64,000 bases of DNA from CAIKMD01 sp035605975 (GCA_035605975.1 DATNGG010000085.1:1-64000), one strand, 5' to 3'; positions 21,180-30,390 are shown, counted from the stretch's first letter. Translations and numbers: made by a program. The notes: a model not told the origin generated them from the letters alone.

Positions 21180-21842
21180 ATGGCCCAGCAACGGATCAGC
21201 TATGTCGATCCGGCGACGATCACCGACGCGCAAATGCTCGCCGAGCTCGATCGTTGCCGGCGTGTCGGAACGCCGCGGCCCGAGAGCCAGGCGATCCGCG
21301 CCCATGTTCCCGCCGCCTTCTGGTCTTTCGCCCAGGCCTGGGACGGCGTGTTTCACAACGGGGTGATGGATCACGCGATCAAGGAGCTGTGCCGCGTCTA
21401 TGTCTCGCGCTCGGTGAAATGCGAGTATTGCGGCAATCAGCGCTCGGTGAAATCCGCCAAGCAGGGATTGCAGGAGGCCGATTACATGGACCTCCTCAAT
21501 TTCGAGCGCTCCTCCCGCTATGACGAGCGGCAGAAGGCGGCGCTCGCCTACACCGAGGCGATCACCTGGGATCTCGAAGCCGATGACGCGCTGTGGGCGC
21601 GGCTCAAGAGCCATTTCACCGAGCCGCAAATCGTCGAGCTCGGCTATTTCGTCGCCATCACCATGGGCCAACAGCGCTGGCTGCGCACCTTGAACATCGA
21701 GCATCATCAAGTGCTGGCCGGCACCTCGGCCTCGATGGCGCCGGGCTTCGAGACCGCCGAGGCGTTGGCGGAAAGCAAAGCCGCGCCCGATTATTGGGCC
21801 AAGCGCACAACCGAGCGAAAGACGGCCGCGGCCGGCGAATGA
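21180..21842 (+). CDS. Carboxymuconolactone decarboxylase (AhpD-fold) family protein
   Basis: A 220-residue helical protein of the CMD/AhpD superfamily. The hallmark Cys pair is in VSRSVKCEYCGNQRSVKSA, giving CxxC near residue 81-84, followed by the ALAYTEAITWDLEADD helix. The usual His after the CxxC is replaced by a GNQRS segment, so peroxidase activity is uncertain. A strong GGGGAGG ribosome site precedes ATG 21180; the open frame upstream is shadow of the sigma gene. It overlaps the ABC ATPase by four bases, so it probably acts on the imported compound or protects that pathway. Confidence 0.8.
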   Translation: MAQQRISYVDPATITDAQMLAELDRCRRVGTPRPESQAIRAHVPAAFWSFAQAWDGVFHNGVMDHAIKELCRVYVSRSVKCEYCGNQRSVKSAKQGLQEADYMDLLNFERSSRYDERQKAALAYTEAITWDLEADDALWARLKSHFTEPQIVELGYFVAITMGQQRWLRTLNIEHHQVLAGTSASMAPGFETAEALAESKAAPDYWAKRTTERKTAAAGE

Positions 21843-22642
21843 CGACCAGGACCGTCGCGGCCGAGGCTGAATCGGGGCACATCGCGGTCCGCGGACTCGC
21901 CAAGCGCTATGGCGAGCTGATTGTCTTCGGCGGGATCGATCTCAGCATCGAGGCGCGCGAGATCGTCGCGCTGGTGGGACCGTCCGGCTGCGGCAAGACG
22001 ACCCTCCTGCGCTGCATCGACGGGCTCATCCCGTGCGAGGGCGAGATCGCCATCGACGGGCAGCGCGTTCTCGATCCGCCCCCCGGCGTCGCGGTGGTGT
22101 TTCAGCATTTCGGCCTCTTTCCCTGGAAGACGGTTTACGACAACGTCGCTTACGGGCTGCGCATGGCCGGCGCGCCGCGCGAGGCGATCGCCGCCCGCGT
22201 GCCCGATTTCATCAGCCTCGTCGGGCTGGCTGGCTTCGAGAAGGCCTATCCTTATCAGCTCTCGGGCGGGATGCAGCAGCGCTGCGGCCTCGCACGCGCG
22301 CTCGCGATCGAGCCCTCGGTCCTCCTCATGGACGAGCCTTTCGCGGCGGTCGATGCGCAAACGCGCGAGATTTTGCAATTCGAGCTGCTGCGCATCTGGC
22401 GGCAGCGCCCGACCACCATGCTGTTCGTCACCCATTCGATCGAAGAGGCCGTGCTGATGGGCGACCGGGTGGTGGTCCTGAAAGGACGGCCCAGCCGCAT
22501 CCACGAAGACATTCCCGTCGATCTGCCGCGGCCGCGCTCGCGCGACACGCTGAGCATGCCGCGCTTTGCCGAGCTGAGAGAGCATGTCTGGAGCACTCTG
22601 ATGAGCGAGGCGCGCAAGGCGGAATTCGAGCTCGAGCATTAG
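21839..22642 (+). CDS. NitT/TauT-type ABC transporter ATPase
   Basis: A 267-residue ATPase (SsuB/TauB class). Walker A is GPSGCGKTT, the Q-loop FQHFGLFPW, signature LSGGMQQRCGLARAL and Walker B VLLMDEPFAAVDAQT, with the switch His in FVTHSIEEAV. ATG at 21839 overlaps the previous stop (ATGA). It energises the two permeases at 23709 and 24470. Confidence 0.92.
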   Translation: MTTRTVAAEAESGHIAVRGLAKRYGELIVFGGIDLSIEAREIVALVGPSGCGKTTLLRCIDGLIPCEGEIAIDGQRVLDPPPGVAVVFQHFGLFPWKTVYDNVAYGLRMAGAPREAIAARVPDFISLVGLAGFEKAYPYQLSGGMQQRCGLARALAIEPSVLLMDEPFAAVDAQTREILQFELLRIWRQRPTTMLFVTHSIEEAVLMGDRVVVLKGRPSRIHEDIPVDLPRPRSRDTLSMPRFAELREHVWSTLMSEARKAEFELEH

Positions 22643-22684
22643 GAAGCGTCTCGAGGGAAGACAATCACACAGGGAGAAACGTCG

Positions 22685-23695
22685 ATGGTCTACCGCATTT
22701 TTCTTGCCGCAGCGCTTGCCGCGGCCTTGATCCTGCCCGCGCCCGGAGCGCGTGCGGCCGATACGGGAAAGCTGGTCTTCGCCTTGCCGGGCGTGCCGCC
22801 GATCTACCTCACCGTCTTCGCCTATGTCGCCGAGAAGCAGGGCTTCTTCAAGAAATACGGCGCCAATGTCGAGCTGCGGCAATTCGATAGCGGTGCCGCC
22901 GGCTCGCGCGCCGTGCTGGCGGGCGACGCCGATCTCGTTCTCGTCCCAACGCCGCTGATGATCAATCAGATCGCCAATGCCAATGCCGATGTCGTCGGCA
23001 TTTACGGCCTGCCCAACCCCGACTGGTCGATCGGCACGACCAATACAGCGAAGGCGACCTGCAACGACATGAAAGGTCAGCAGGTGGGGGTCGACACCCC
23101 CGGCGGCGCGCGCTCGCTCGCCCTCAAAGACATGTTGGTGGGCGGCTGCCATATGACCATCAACGACGTGCAGCAGGTGCCGCTCGGCTCCAATACCGCC
23201 CCGGCCATGGTCGCGGGCCAGATCTCCTACGGCGTTCTTCATCTCGACGACGTGCCGGTGATCGAGAGCCAGGGCAAGAAGGTCGCGATCGTCATGAAGC
23301 TCGAGAAGGCCGTGCCGACGAGCCATTACGATCTGCTCGAGGTGCGCCGCGACCGGCTCGCGCAAAAGCGCGACAATATCGTGCGCACCCTCGCCGGGCT
23401 CGTCGCCGCGGCGCGCTACATGGCCGATCCCAAGAACGCGGACACGGTGGCGCAGATCGGCACGATCACCGGCCATAGCCTCGCGATCTCGAAAGAGGCG
23501 CTCGGGCTCTTCAACGGCATCGGCTTCTGGGAGATCAAGAATGACGGGCTCGACAAGAAGAAACTCGAAGCCGTGATCGCGGATCAGGCAAAGGTCGGCA
23601 ATATCAAACCGGGCAAGACGCCGCCGACCTATGACCGCCTCGTCGACCGCTCGGTCTGGCGCGACGCCGAGGCGATGATCCAAAAGCAGCACTGA
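22685..23695 (+). CDS. NMT1/THI5-type ABC substrate-binding protein
   Basis: A 336-residue periplasmic protein with a signal peptide (FLAAALAAALILPAPGARAA, cleavage near residue 24). The mature part has the family pattern YLTVFAYVAEKQGFFKKYGA, a DADLVLVPTPLMIN ligand-site segment and GQQVGVDTPGGARSLA-like sequence (MKGQQVGVDTPGGARSLAL). Such proteins bind pyrimidine precursors, sulfonates, nitrate or aromatic acids; the ligand is undetermined here. A good ribosome site (GGGAGAAA) lies before the ATG. Confidence 0.88.
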   Translation: MVYRIFLAAALAAALILPAPGARAADTGKLVFALPGVPPIYLTVFAYVAEKQGFFKKYGANVELRQFDSGAAGSRAVLAGDADLVLVPTPLMINQIANANADVVGIYGLPNPDWSIGTTNTAKATCNDMKGQQVGVDTPGGARSLALKDMLVGGCHMTINDVQQVPLGSNTAPAMVAGQISYGVLHLDDVPVIESQGKKVAIVMKLEKAVPTSHYDLLEVRRDRLAQKRDNIVRTLAGLVAAARYMADPKNADTVAQIGTITGHSLAISKEALGLFNGIGFWEIKNDGLDKKKLEAVIADQAKVGNIKPGKTPPTYDRLVDRSVWRDAEAMIQKQH

Positions 23696-23708
23696 GGCGT
23701 TCCGGCGC

Positions 23709-24467
23709 ATGGCTTGGCGGCGTGAGTTCGTGGCGCGCCATGCGCCGGCTGTACTCAGCCTCGTCGCGGGGATGGCGGCCTGGGAAATCGTCGGCCGTCA
23801 CACCGACGCGGCGTTTCTCGTGCCGCTGTCGGAGACGCTCGAGCGCCTCTGGCAACTCGCGCAAACCGGCGAGCTCACCCGCCAGACGTTGAGCTCCCTG
23901 GCGATCTTCTTCGTCGGCTTCGCCCTCGCGCTGATCGTCGGCGCGCCGACCGGGATGCTGCTCGCGCGCGTCGCCCCGCTGCGGCGCGCGCTCGATGTCT
24001 ACATCATGATCGCCTATGCGACGCCCTTGGTCGCGCTCATCCCCTTCATCCTGTCGCTGATGGGCTTCGGCTTTGCGCCCAAAGTGCTGGTCGTCTTCCT
24101 CTTCGCGGTGTTCCCCGTGCTCTACAACACGGTCGAAGGCGCGCGCAGCCTCAAGCCCGAGCTGGTCGAGGTCGCGCGAGCGTTCCGCTCGAGCGAATGG
24201 GCGCTGTGGCGCGAGGTGATGGTTCCCTACACCCTGCCCTTCACCATGACGGGCGTGCGCCAGGCGGTCGGCCGCGCCCTGGTCGGCATGATCGCGGCGG
24301 AGTTTTTCTTGAGCTCGACCGGGCTCGGCCAGCTCATCATGAACGCGTCGCAGAATTTCGACACGGCGGGCGTGCTCGCGGCGATCATCATCATCATGAT
24401 CCTGGGCCTCGTCCTGATGCGCATCGGCCGGATGGTCGAGCAGCATTTCGCGCGCTGGCGGGTGTGA
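23709..24467 (+). CDS. ABC transporter permease (NitT/TauT type), first of pair
   Basis: A 252-residue inner-membrane permease with about six membrane segments. The cytoplasmic EAA loop is LVEVARAFRSSEWALWREV. It begins 13 bases after the binding-protein stop and is followed three bases later by a second permease, so the importer is a heterodimer. Same operon as 21180-25252. Confidence 0.88.
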   Translation: MAWRREFVARHAPAVLSLVAGMAAWEIVGRHTDAAFLVPLSETLERLWQLAQTGELTRQTLSSLAIFFVGFALALIVGAPTGMLLARVAPLRRALDVYIMIAYATPLVALIPFILSLMGFGFAPKVLVVFLFAVFPVLYNTVEGARSLKPELVEVARAFRSSEWALWREVMVPYTLPFTMTGVRQAVGRALVGMIAAEFFLSSTGLGQLIMNASQNFDTAGVLAAIIIIMILGLVLMRIGRMVEQHFARWRV

Positions 24468-24469
24468 GC

Positions 24470-25252
24470 ATGAGCACCGCCGCGGAAACTCGCGCGCCCT
24501 CCGAGGTCTTGCCGCGCCTCTATGCCGGCGCGGCGATCCTGATCCTGTGGCAAGTGGTCGTGCGCGCTTTCGCCCCGGCCTATGTCGCCACGCCCCTGGG
24601 CATCGTCGCGGCGATCCCCCATGTCTTAACCGATCCGGCCTTCCTGACGGGCGGCGTTACGACCCTCCTCGCCGTCGCCGAGGGCCTCGTCATCGCCGTC
24701 CTGGTCGGCACGGCAACCGGCCTCGTCATCGGGCGAAGCACGCTCGCCGACCGCGCCCTGCGCCAATACGTCAATGCCGGCTATACCCTGCCGATGATCG
24801 TGGTGCTGCCGCTCGTCTCGCTGTGGTTCGGCTATACCGGCGCGGCGCGGCTCGCCACTGTCGTCTTCGCGGCGGTGTTCTCGATCACCGTCAACGTCGC
24901 CGATGGCGCGCGCGCCGTGCCGCATGACTATATCGAGGTCGCGCGCGCCTTCCGCTCGCCGCCCTGGCGCGCCTTGATCGAGATCGTGCTGCCGGCATCG
25001 GCGCCCTATGTCTTCGCCGGCATTCGGCTCGCGGCCGGCCGCGCTCTGATCGGCGCCGTCGTCGCCGAGTTCTTCACGGCGATTCCCGGCCTCGGCTATT
25101 TCATCCTCTACAACTCACGCACCTTTCACCACAACGAGGCGTTCGTCGCGGTGCTGCTGCTCGCCGCCTTCGGCGTCGGCTGCGATGCGCTGGTCAATTG
25201 GGCGACGCGGCGATATCTGCCCTGGTACCGCCGCGGCGAGCACGTCGAATAG
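24470..25252 (+). CDS. ABC transporter permease (NitT/TauT type), second of pair
   Basis: A 260-residue permease starting at ATG 24470, two bases after the previous stop. The EAA loop is YIEVARAFRSPPWRALIEI and the later FTAIPGLGYFILYNSRTF is also typical. About six membrane segments. Last gene of the operon; it converges on the LVIVD protein with 24 bases between stops. The open frame upstream of 24470 is shadow of the first permease. Confidence 0.88.
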   Translation: MSTAAETRAPSEVLPRLYAGAAILILWQVVVRAFAPAYVATPLGIVAAIPHVLTDPAFLTGGVTTLLAVAEGLVIAVLVGTATGLVIGRSTLADRALRQYVNAGYTLPMIVVLPLVSLWFGYTGAARLATVVFAAVFSITVNVADGARAVPHDYIEVARAFRSPPWRALIEIVLPASAPYVFAGIRLAAGRALIGAVVAEFFTAIPGLGYFILYNSRTFHHNEAFVAVLLLAAFGVGCDALVNWATRRYLPWYRRGEHVE

Positions 25253-25276
25253 CCCGCCGCAGCGATTGCCCGTCCT

Positions 25277-26605
25277 CTACTTCGGCGTTTTGCCCGTGTA
25301 GCGCAGGATCCACGTCCCCCATTTGTCGTCATTGACATAGACATTGCCGCGCGTGTCGACCGCGGTCTCCTCGCTCCAATTGACGGGCGAGCCATGCGCG
25401 CCGCCATGCTCCGGCAGGTTGGGACGCTCGGGCGGGATGAAATAGCCGACTTCGGTCGGGAGATAAGGATCGCTGATGTCGAAGACGCGCTCGCCGGCGT
25501 TGAACCATGCGACATACATCAAATTGCCCGGCTGCTGCACGGCGCGGTTATGGATTTCCTGGCTGGTGTTGTGCGGACCGAAGCGTCCGCCTTTCTGGCA
25601 GAAATCCTTATAGGGCGCGTTCTTCGGCGGACGCGGCGTCGGGAAGATCGAGATGAGCCGCGGATGCGCCGGATTGCTGTTATCGATCATGCCGGCGAAA
25701 TTCATGCCGTCATCTTTGCAGTCGCTCTTCTGCGCCTCGGAGCTGACATAGAGCAGCTTGCGGTTCCAGAGCGGCAGCACGGTGTGCACCGATTGGATGC
25801 CGACGCTCGCGAAGGGCTCGGTGATGTGGAGGCGGCCGATGAGCTTGGGCTGGCTCGGGTCGCTGATATCGAGATTGACGACCTCGGGCGTGTAGGGAAG
25901 CGACGCCCATTTGCCGTCGGGGCTGACATTGACGGGTCCATGGAAGCCTTCGGGATAGGGCGACGCCGGCTCGCCGTCCTTCTGGCCCGGCTGCCACCAT
26001 TTGCCGGCCTCTTTCGGATGCGCCGGGTCGCTCACATCAAGGATGACCATGATGTTGCCCTTGAACCCGGGATAGCTGGTCGAGAGATAGGCATATTTGC
26101 CGCCGGGATAGGAATTGCGGTGCGCGCCGGTCGCGCCGCCCATCCACGACCCGACCTGCTTGGGGTTCTCGGGATCGCTGATATCCCAGATCAGCACCGC
26201 CGGCAGCGGGTTCGCTTGCGGCGTGAAGCTGTTGAGCGAGGTGATCATCAAATGCCCGTCGATCGTCACTTGCGAGGTGATGATTTTCTTATCGTCGGTC
26301 TTGAACGGGATGAACTTCACGTAACGCGGCTTCGCGGGATTGGTCACATCGAGAATGCTCCAACCCTGATCGAAGGTATGGCCCATATAGAGATACCAGC
26401 GGCCATTGGCGGCGCGGTTGAGCGCCATCTTGAAGGCGCCGTAATGCCCGCCAAGGCCGGAGAAGCCGATCGGTTTCATATGCTCGGCTTGCCAGCCCGG
26501 TGGGATCGGATCGGCGAGGCTGCGGCCTGCGAAAGAGGTTGCGAGAATGAGAGCGCTTGCGCCGATAAAGACACCGCGGATCGAACGCCGGAAGCCCGAT
26601 TTCAT
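25277..26605 (-). CDS. Secreted LVIVD-repeat beta-propeller protein
   Basis: A 442-residue protein with an N-terminal signal peptide (VFIGASALILATSFAGRSLA) and several LVIVD-type propeller repeats: WSILDVTNPAKPRYVKFI, LIWDISDPENPKQVGSW, MVILDVSDPAHPKEAGKW, VVNLDISDPSQPKLIGRL and RVFDISDPYLPTEVGYF. Two to four Cys residues (SDCKDDG, FCQKGG) could form disulfides outside the cytoplasm. Function is unknown for the family; a protein-binding or enzyme-scaffold role is likely. ATG at 26605 has an AAAGGGGG ribosome site directly upstream; an upstream ATG at 26680 lacks one. Confidence 0.8.
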   Translation of the reverse strand: MKSGFRRSIRGVFIGASALILATSFAGRSLADPIPPGWQAEHMKPIGFSGLGGHYGAFKMALNRAANGRWYLYMGHTFDQGWSILDVTNPAKPRYVKFIPFKTDDKKIITSQVTIDGHLMITSLNSFTPQANPLPAVLIWDISDPENPKQVGSWMGGATGAHRNSYPGGKYAYLSTSYPGFKGNIMVILDVSDPAHPKEAGKWWQPGQKDGEPASPYPEGFHGPVNVSPDGKWASLPYTPEVVNLDISDPSQPKLIGRLHITEPFASVGIQSVHTVLPLWNRKLLYVSSEAQKSDCKDDGMNFAGMIDNSNPAHPRLISIFPTPRPPKNAPYKDFCQKGGRFGPHNTSQEIHNRAVQQPGNLMYVAWFNAGERVFDISDPYLPTEVGYFIPPERPNLPEHGGAHGSPVNWSEETAVDTRGNVYVNDDKWGTWILRYTGKTPK

Positions 26606-26638
26606 CGTTTCCCCCTTTGAAACGCGCAGATCATTGGC

Positions 26639-26658
26639 CCACGCTGGTGATAGCGTGG
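26639..26658. promoter_or_regulatory. Inverted repeat between divergent genes
   Basis: CCACGCT at 26639-26645 and AGCGTGG at 26652-26658 are exact inverted copies around a six-base spacer, in the 181-base gap between the LVIVD gene and the M24-fold gene. It could be an operator shared by both genes or an RNA hairpin. No matching regulator gene is adjacent. Confidence 0.35.
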
Positions 26659-26786
26659 CATTTCGCCGGACCAAACGCAACGCCGCGCGTCGCGGGCCAT
26701 CCTTGTCGGGGAGTCATGCCTGCGGACGACGGCCGGTCGGTTGACAGGCCGCGTCGCCCCGGGCAACGTCGCGCAAGGAGGAGCCC

Positions 26787-28088
26787 ATGCCGAAGAAGCA
26801 GCCCGAGCCGAAAATCATCGATCCGTCCGATATCGATCCGCGTCACGATTGGCAGCGGCCGATCATGGCGCTGGGGCCGATGGCGGTCGATTTCGAGGAG
26901 CGCATCGATTTCCGCCGGCTGCATCGCTATCGCCTCGGCCGCACGCGGCAGGCACTGGCGAAATCGGGGCTGGGCTCGCTGCTGGTGTTCGACCAGTACA
27001 ACATCCGCTACATCACCTCGACCGTGATCGGCAATTGGGCGCGCGATAAGTTCACGCGCTATGCGCTCCTCGCCGGCGATGCCGAGCCGCATCTCTGGGA
27101 TTTCGGCTCGGCGGCGAAGCACCACCGGCTCTATGCCCCCTGGCTGCCGCAACACAATTGCCATGCCGGGATGCTCGGCCTGCGCGGTGCCATCCATCCG
27201 CGCATCGGACTGATGCGCGAGGCGGCGGAAGAGATCAAATCGATCCTCAAAGAGCATGGCGTCGCCGATCAGCCGGTCGGGGTCGATGTGGTCGAACCGG
27301 CGATGCTGTTCGAGCTTCAGGAAGTCGGTCTCAAAGTGCGCGACGGACAGCAGGTCATGCTCGATGCGCGCGAACTGAAGAGCGCCGACGAGATTTCATT
27401 GCTCAACATGTCGGCGAGCCTGGTCGATGGCTGCTACCAGACCATCGCTGAGCATTTGAAGCCCGGTATCCGCGAGAACGAGGTCGTGGCGCTCGCCAAT
27501 AAGCGGCTCTACGAGCTGGGCTCCGACGATGTCGAGGCGATCAACGCGATCTCGGGCGAGCGCTGCAGCCCGCATCCGCACAATTTCACCGACCGGCTGA
27601 TCCGGCCGGGCGATCAGGCCTTCTTCGACATCATCCAGAGCTTCAACGGCTATCGCACCTGCTATTATCGGACCTTCAATGTCGGCCGCGCCACGCCGGC
27701 GCAGAGGGACGCCTATAAGCGCGCGCGCGAATGGATCGACCGCGCGATCGAGTTGGTGCGGCCGGGCGTCTCGACCGATCAGATCGCCGCGTGTTGGCCC
27801 AAGGCCGAGGAGATCGGCTTTACCAGCGAGATGGAAGCCTTCGGCCTTCTCTTCGGTCACGGGCTCGGGCTCGGCCTCCATGAGCGGCCGATTATCTCGC
27901 GACTCAATTCCTTCGCCGAGCCGATGGAGATCAAGGCCGGAATGGTGTTCGCGCTCGAGACCTATTGCCCCGCCGCGGACGGCTTCTCGGCGGCGCGCAT
28001 CGAAGAGGAAGTCGTCTGCACGCCCTCGGGCGCCAAGGTGATCACGCTCTACCCGGCGGAAGAGCTGCCGATCGCCAATCCCTATTGA
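26787..28088 (+). CDS. M24-fold (pita-bread) peptidase/DddP-like protein with altered metal site
   Basis: A 433-residue two-domain protein: creatinase N-terminal domain (LLVFDQYNIRYITSTVIGNW) and M24 catalytic fold. Overall it resembles DMSP lyase DddP and Xaa-Pro peptidases. Of the five usual metal ligands, Asp in FFDIIQSFNGY, His in FGHGLGLGLHERP, Glu in VFALETYCP and Glu in RIEEEVVCT are present. The second Asp, 11 residues after the first, is Cys (GYRTCYYRTF). The additional DddP aspartate two residues after the first is Ile. A normal DddP or aminopeptidase activity is therefore doubtful. Ribosome site AAGGAGGAG precedes the ATG. Confidence 0.82.
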   Translation: MPKKQPEPKIIDPSDIDPRHDWQRPIMALGPMAVDFEERIDFRRLHRYRLGRTRQALAKSGLGSLLVFDQYNIRYITSTVIGNWARDKFTRYALLAGDAEPHLWDFGSAAKHHRLYAPWLPQHNCHAGMLGLRGAIHPRIGLMREAAEEIKSILKEHGVADQPVGVDVVEPAMLFELQEVGLKVRDGQQVMLDARELKSADEISLLNMSASLVDGCYQTIAEHLKPGIRENEVVALANKRLYELGSDDVEAINAISGERCSPHPHNFTDRLIRPGDQAFFDIIQSFNGYRTCYYRTFNVGRATPAQRDAYKRAREWIDRAIELVRPGVSTDQIAACWPKAEEIGFTSEMEAFGLLFGHGLGLGLHERPIISRLNSFAEPMEIKAGMVFALETYCPAADGFSAARIEEEVVCTPSGAKVITLYPAEELPIANPY

Positions 28089-28110
28089 GATTCGTCGTTG
28101 CTTTGTCTTT

Positions 28111-28184
28111 CGTCATCGCCGGGCTTGTCCCGGCGATCCACGTCTTGAAACTCGTGGATGCCCGGAACAAGTCCGGGCATGACG
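28111..28184. repeat. Intergenic palindromic repeat
   Basis: Two 32-base arms, 28111-28142 and 28153-28184, are imperfect inverted copies (both outer ends CGTCAT/ATGACG, inner ends CCACG/CGTGG) around a 10-base spacer. The type, with a CCGGGCTTGTCCCGG-like core, is a dispersed intergenic element common in Bradyrhizobium-related genomes. It lies between two convergent M24-fold genes and may fold as a bidirectional terminator. The short frame across it (VMPGLVPGIHEF) is the usual spurious translation of this repeat. Confidence 0.75.
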
Positions 28185-28200
28185 TAAGAAAAGGGCGCGT

Positions 28201-29403
28201 CTAAACCCGCCGGAATCCCCGCGGCGCCGCGTGCAGCCGCTCGAAGCCGGCCTTGGTGACGAGCACGCATTCGCCCGTTTGCACGCCCGCCTTGCCGTCC
28301 TTGCTGATGACGTTGGGCTGCACCACCACCATCATGCCGGCTTTGAAGGTCAGCTCGGGCAGCTTGCCGGCCGGCCGGCTCTTCGAGCCGATGATCGGCG
28401 GCAGATAACCGCCGCCATAGCCGTGCATCACATCATCATCGGTGGTGAAACCGGCCTCCTCGATGACGCCGGATGCGGCGACCACATCGGCGGGCGTTGC
28501 GCCCTCGCGCAATATGCCGGTGATGGCATCGAAAGCGGCGTCGGCCGCTTTGTGCAGATCGCGATAGAGCGGCGTCGGCTCGGCATCGACCGTGAAGCTG
28601 CGCAGCACCTGCCCGGAATAGTCCCAAAACGCCGCGCTGATCTCAGTGAAGACCACATCGCCTGTCGCGATACGCCGGGTCGACGGAAACTGCCGCGGCA
28701 CGTGACAATTGGGATTGGCCATCGCGGTGGCGCCGATGAAATGAATAACATTGGTGCCGCCATAGGGCAGATAGGATGCCTCGATCGCCGCGCCCAATTG
28801 GCGTTCCGTCACCCCCGGCTTGATCGCGGCGGCGAGCGCCGCCAGACCGCGGTCCGACATCAGCGCGCCGAGCCGGTACCAGCGAATCTCTTCCTCCGAT
28901 TTGTAGAGCCGCCGCTGCATATAGGCGCCGCCGAGATCGGCGACTTTCCCGAAGCGCTCGACAAGCTGCGCATGCAGCCGATAGCCAAGCGGCCCGATGA
29001 AGCCGACGCGGTCGCGCTTGGCGCCGCGCTTTTCCAGCTCGGCAATCGCGCTGCCGATGCCGAAATCGCCGCCCCATTCGACATCGGTCTCGCTGGCGAT
29101 TTCGCGCGCCAGCGCGACGTGGTTGTAATACTGGATGAACATCTTATCGCGCGCACCCGCCGAGACGATGCAGGCGGCTTCCGTGGTGGTGGGCCAATGC
29201 GTGAAATATGGGATCGCATTGCCGGCCCGATTGGCACCGTAGAGCAGCAGATACTCGACACCGGCCGCCGCCATCAGCTCTTGCAGCATGGCGCGGCGGC
29301 GGCACATCTCGGCATCGGAAAAGCGCGGATAGAACGCTTCCATGATGGGCCGCAATTCGGTCGGAAGCTCGGGGAAATAGAGGGGTTGAAGCCTATCGGT
29401 CAT
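28201..29403 (-). CDS. M24-fold protein with degenerate metal site
   Basis: A 400-residue pita-bread protein, distantly related to the one at 26787 and convergent with it. Three of five metal-ligand positions are changed: Glu for the first Asp (VVFTEISAAFWDYSG), Gln for the second Asp (GQVLRSF), and Gln for the first Glu (MVVVQPNVIS). His in VMHGYGGGYLPP and Glu in TGECVLVT remain. Creatinase shows that this fold can work without metal, so a metal-free hydrolase is possible. ATG at 29403 is chosen; the frame upstream is shadow. It diverges from the dehydrogenase at 29455. Confidence 0.8.
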   Translation of the reverse strand: MTDRLQPLYFPELPTELRPIMEAFYPRFSDAEMCRRRAMLQELMAAAGVEYLLLYGANRAGNAIPYFTHWPTTTEAACIVSAGARDKMFIQYYNHVALAREIASETDVEWGGDFGIGSAIAELEKRGAKRDRVGFIGPLGYRLHAQLVERFGKVADLGGAYMQRRLYKSEEEIRWYRLGALMSDRGLAALAAAIKPGVTERQLGAAIEASYLPYGGTNVIHFIGATAMANPNCHVPRQFPSTRRIATGDVVFTEISAAFWDYSGQVLRSFTVDAEPTPLYRDLHKAADAAFDAITGILREGATPADVVAASGVIEEAGFTTDDDVMHGYGGGYLPPIIGSKSRPAGKLPELTFKAGMMVVVQPNVISKDGKAGVQTGECVLVTKAGFERLHAAPRGFRRV

Positions 29404-29454
29404 AAAGCTAGAGCTTTCGTCTGATCGGTGGAGCCGCGAGAAGGAAAGACGACC

Positions 29455-30390
29455 ATGCCATCCGCACTGACGCAGCACAAGATTGGTTGGATCGGCGCCG
29501 GCGGCCGCATGGGCTATGCCATGGCCGAGCGCCTCGCCAAAGCGGGCGCCGATGTCGCCGTGTGGAACCGCACCCGTGCCAAGGCCGAACCCTTGGCGAA
29601 GAGCGGCTGCAGCATCGTCGACAGCCCGGCCGCGCTGGCCGATCGCGATATCGTCTTCATCACCGTTGCCGCCTCGCATGATCTCGAGGAGGTGGCGCTC
29701 GGCGCCAAGGGCGTGCTCGCCGGCAACCGGCAGCCGAAGATCCTGATCGACAGCTCGACTGTCTCCGAAGACTCATCGGCGAAGGTGCGCGAGGCGGCGA
29801 AACAGCGCGGCGTCGCGATGCTGGCAGCGCCGGTCAGCGGCAATGCGAAAGTGGTGAAGGCCGGCAAGCTCACCTTCGTCGTCTCGGGACCGCGCGCCGC
29901 TTATGACACGGCCCTGCCCTATCTCGACGCGCTGGGGCAAGGCTCTTCCTATGTCGGCGAGGGCGAGCTCGCGCGCATGGTGAAGATTTGCCACAACGTG
30001 TTCTTGGGCGCGGTGATCCAGTCGCTGGTCGAGGTCACGGTCCTTGCCGAGAAAGGCGGCGTGCCACGCCACGCTTTCCTCGACTTCATCAACAAGAGCG
30101 TGATGGGCTCGACCTTCACGCGCTACAAATCGCCGTCTCTGGTGCGGCTCGATTTCACCCCGACCTTCACGCCGCCGCTTCTCAAAAAAGACCTCGATCT
30201 CGGGCTCGACGCCGCCGACAAGACGGGCGTCGCAATGCCGCTGACGGCGCTCACGCGCGAGATCGTGCAAAGCCTCATCGGCCGCGGCCATGTCGAGGAC
30301 GATTTCGCGACACTCTTGCTGCAGCAGGCCGACGCCTCGGGCCTGAAGCTCGTCAAGGAAGACGTGGCGGTCGATGACGGGCTTCACTGA
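29455..30390 (+). CDS. NAD(P)-dependent beta-hydroxyacid dehydrogenase (3-hydroxyisobutyrate dehydrogenase family)
   Basis: A 311-residue cytoplasmic oxidoreductase. The Rossmann motif is IGWIGAGGRMGYAMAERLAK, the substrate loop LAAPVSGNAKVVKAGKLTF, and the catalytic Lys is in MVKICHNVFLG. The dimer-forming all-alpha half follows. Substrates in the family include 3-hydroxyisobutyrate, tartronate semialdehyde and 6-phosphogluconate. ATG at 29455 has AAGGAA at 29441-29446; a GTG at 29428 would add nine residues. Its stop overlaps the stop of the proline-rich gene by seven bases. Confidence 0.88.
   Translation: MPSALTQHKIGWIGAGGRMGYAMAERLAKAGADVAVWNRTRAKAEPLAKSGCSIVDSPAALADRDIVFITVAASHDLEEVALGAKGVLAGNRQPKILIDSSTVSEDSSAKVREAAKQRGVAMLAAPVSGNAKVVKAGKLTFVVSGPRAAYDTALPYLDALGQGSSYVGEGELARMVKICHNVFLGAVIQSLVEVTVLAEKGGVPRHAFLDFINKSVMGSTFTRYKSPSLVRLDFTPTFTPPLLKKDLDLGLDAADKTGVAMPLTALTREIVQSLIGRGHVEDDFATLLLQQADASGLKLVKEDVAVDDGLH

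Noticed and set aside
26787..28088. Calling the M24-fold protein a DMSP lyase (DddP)
   Set aside because: Overall similarity is present, but the Asp ligands unique to DddP are Ile and Cys here.
28082..28270. 62-codon frame reading MPGLVPGIH-like sequence
   Set aside because: It is the usual false translation of the intergenic palindromic repeat.
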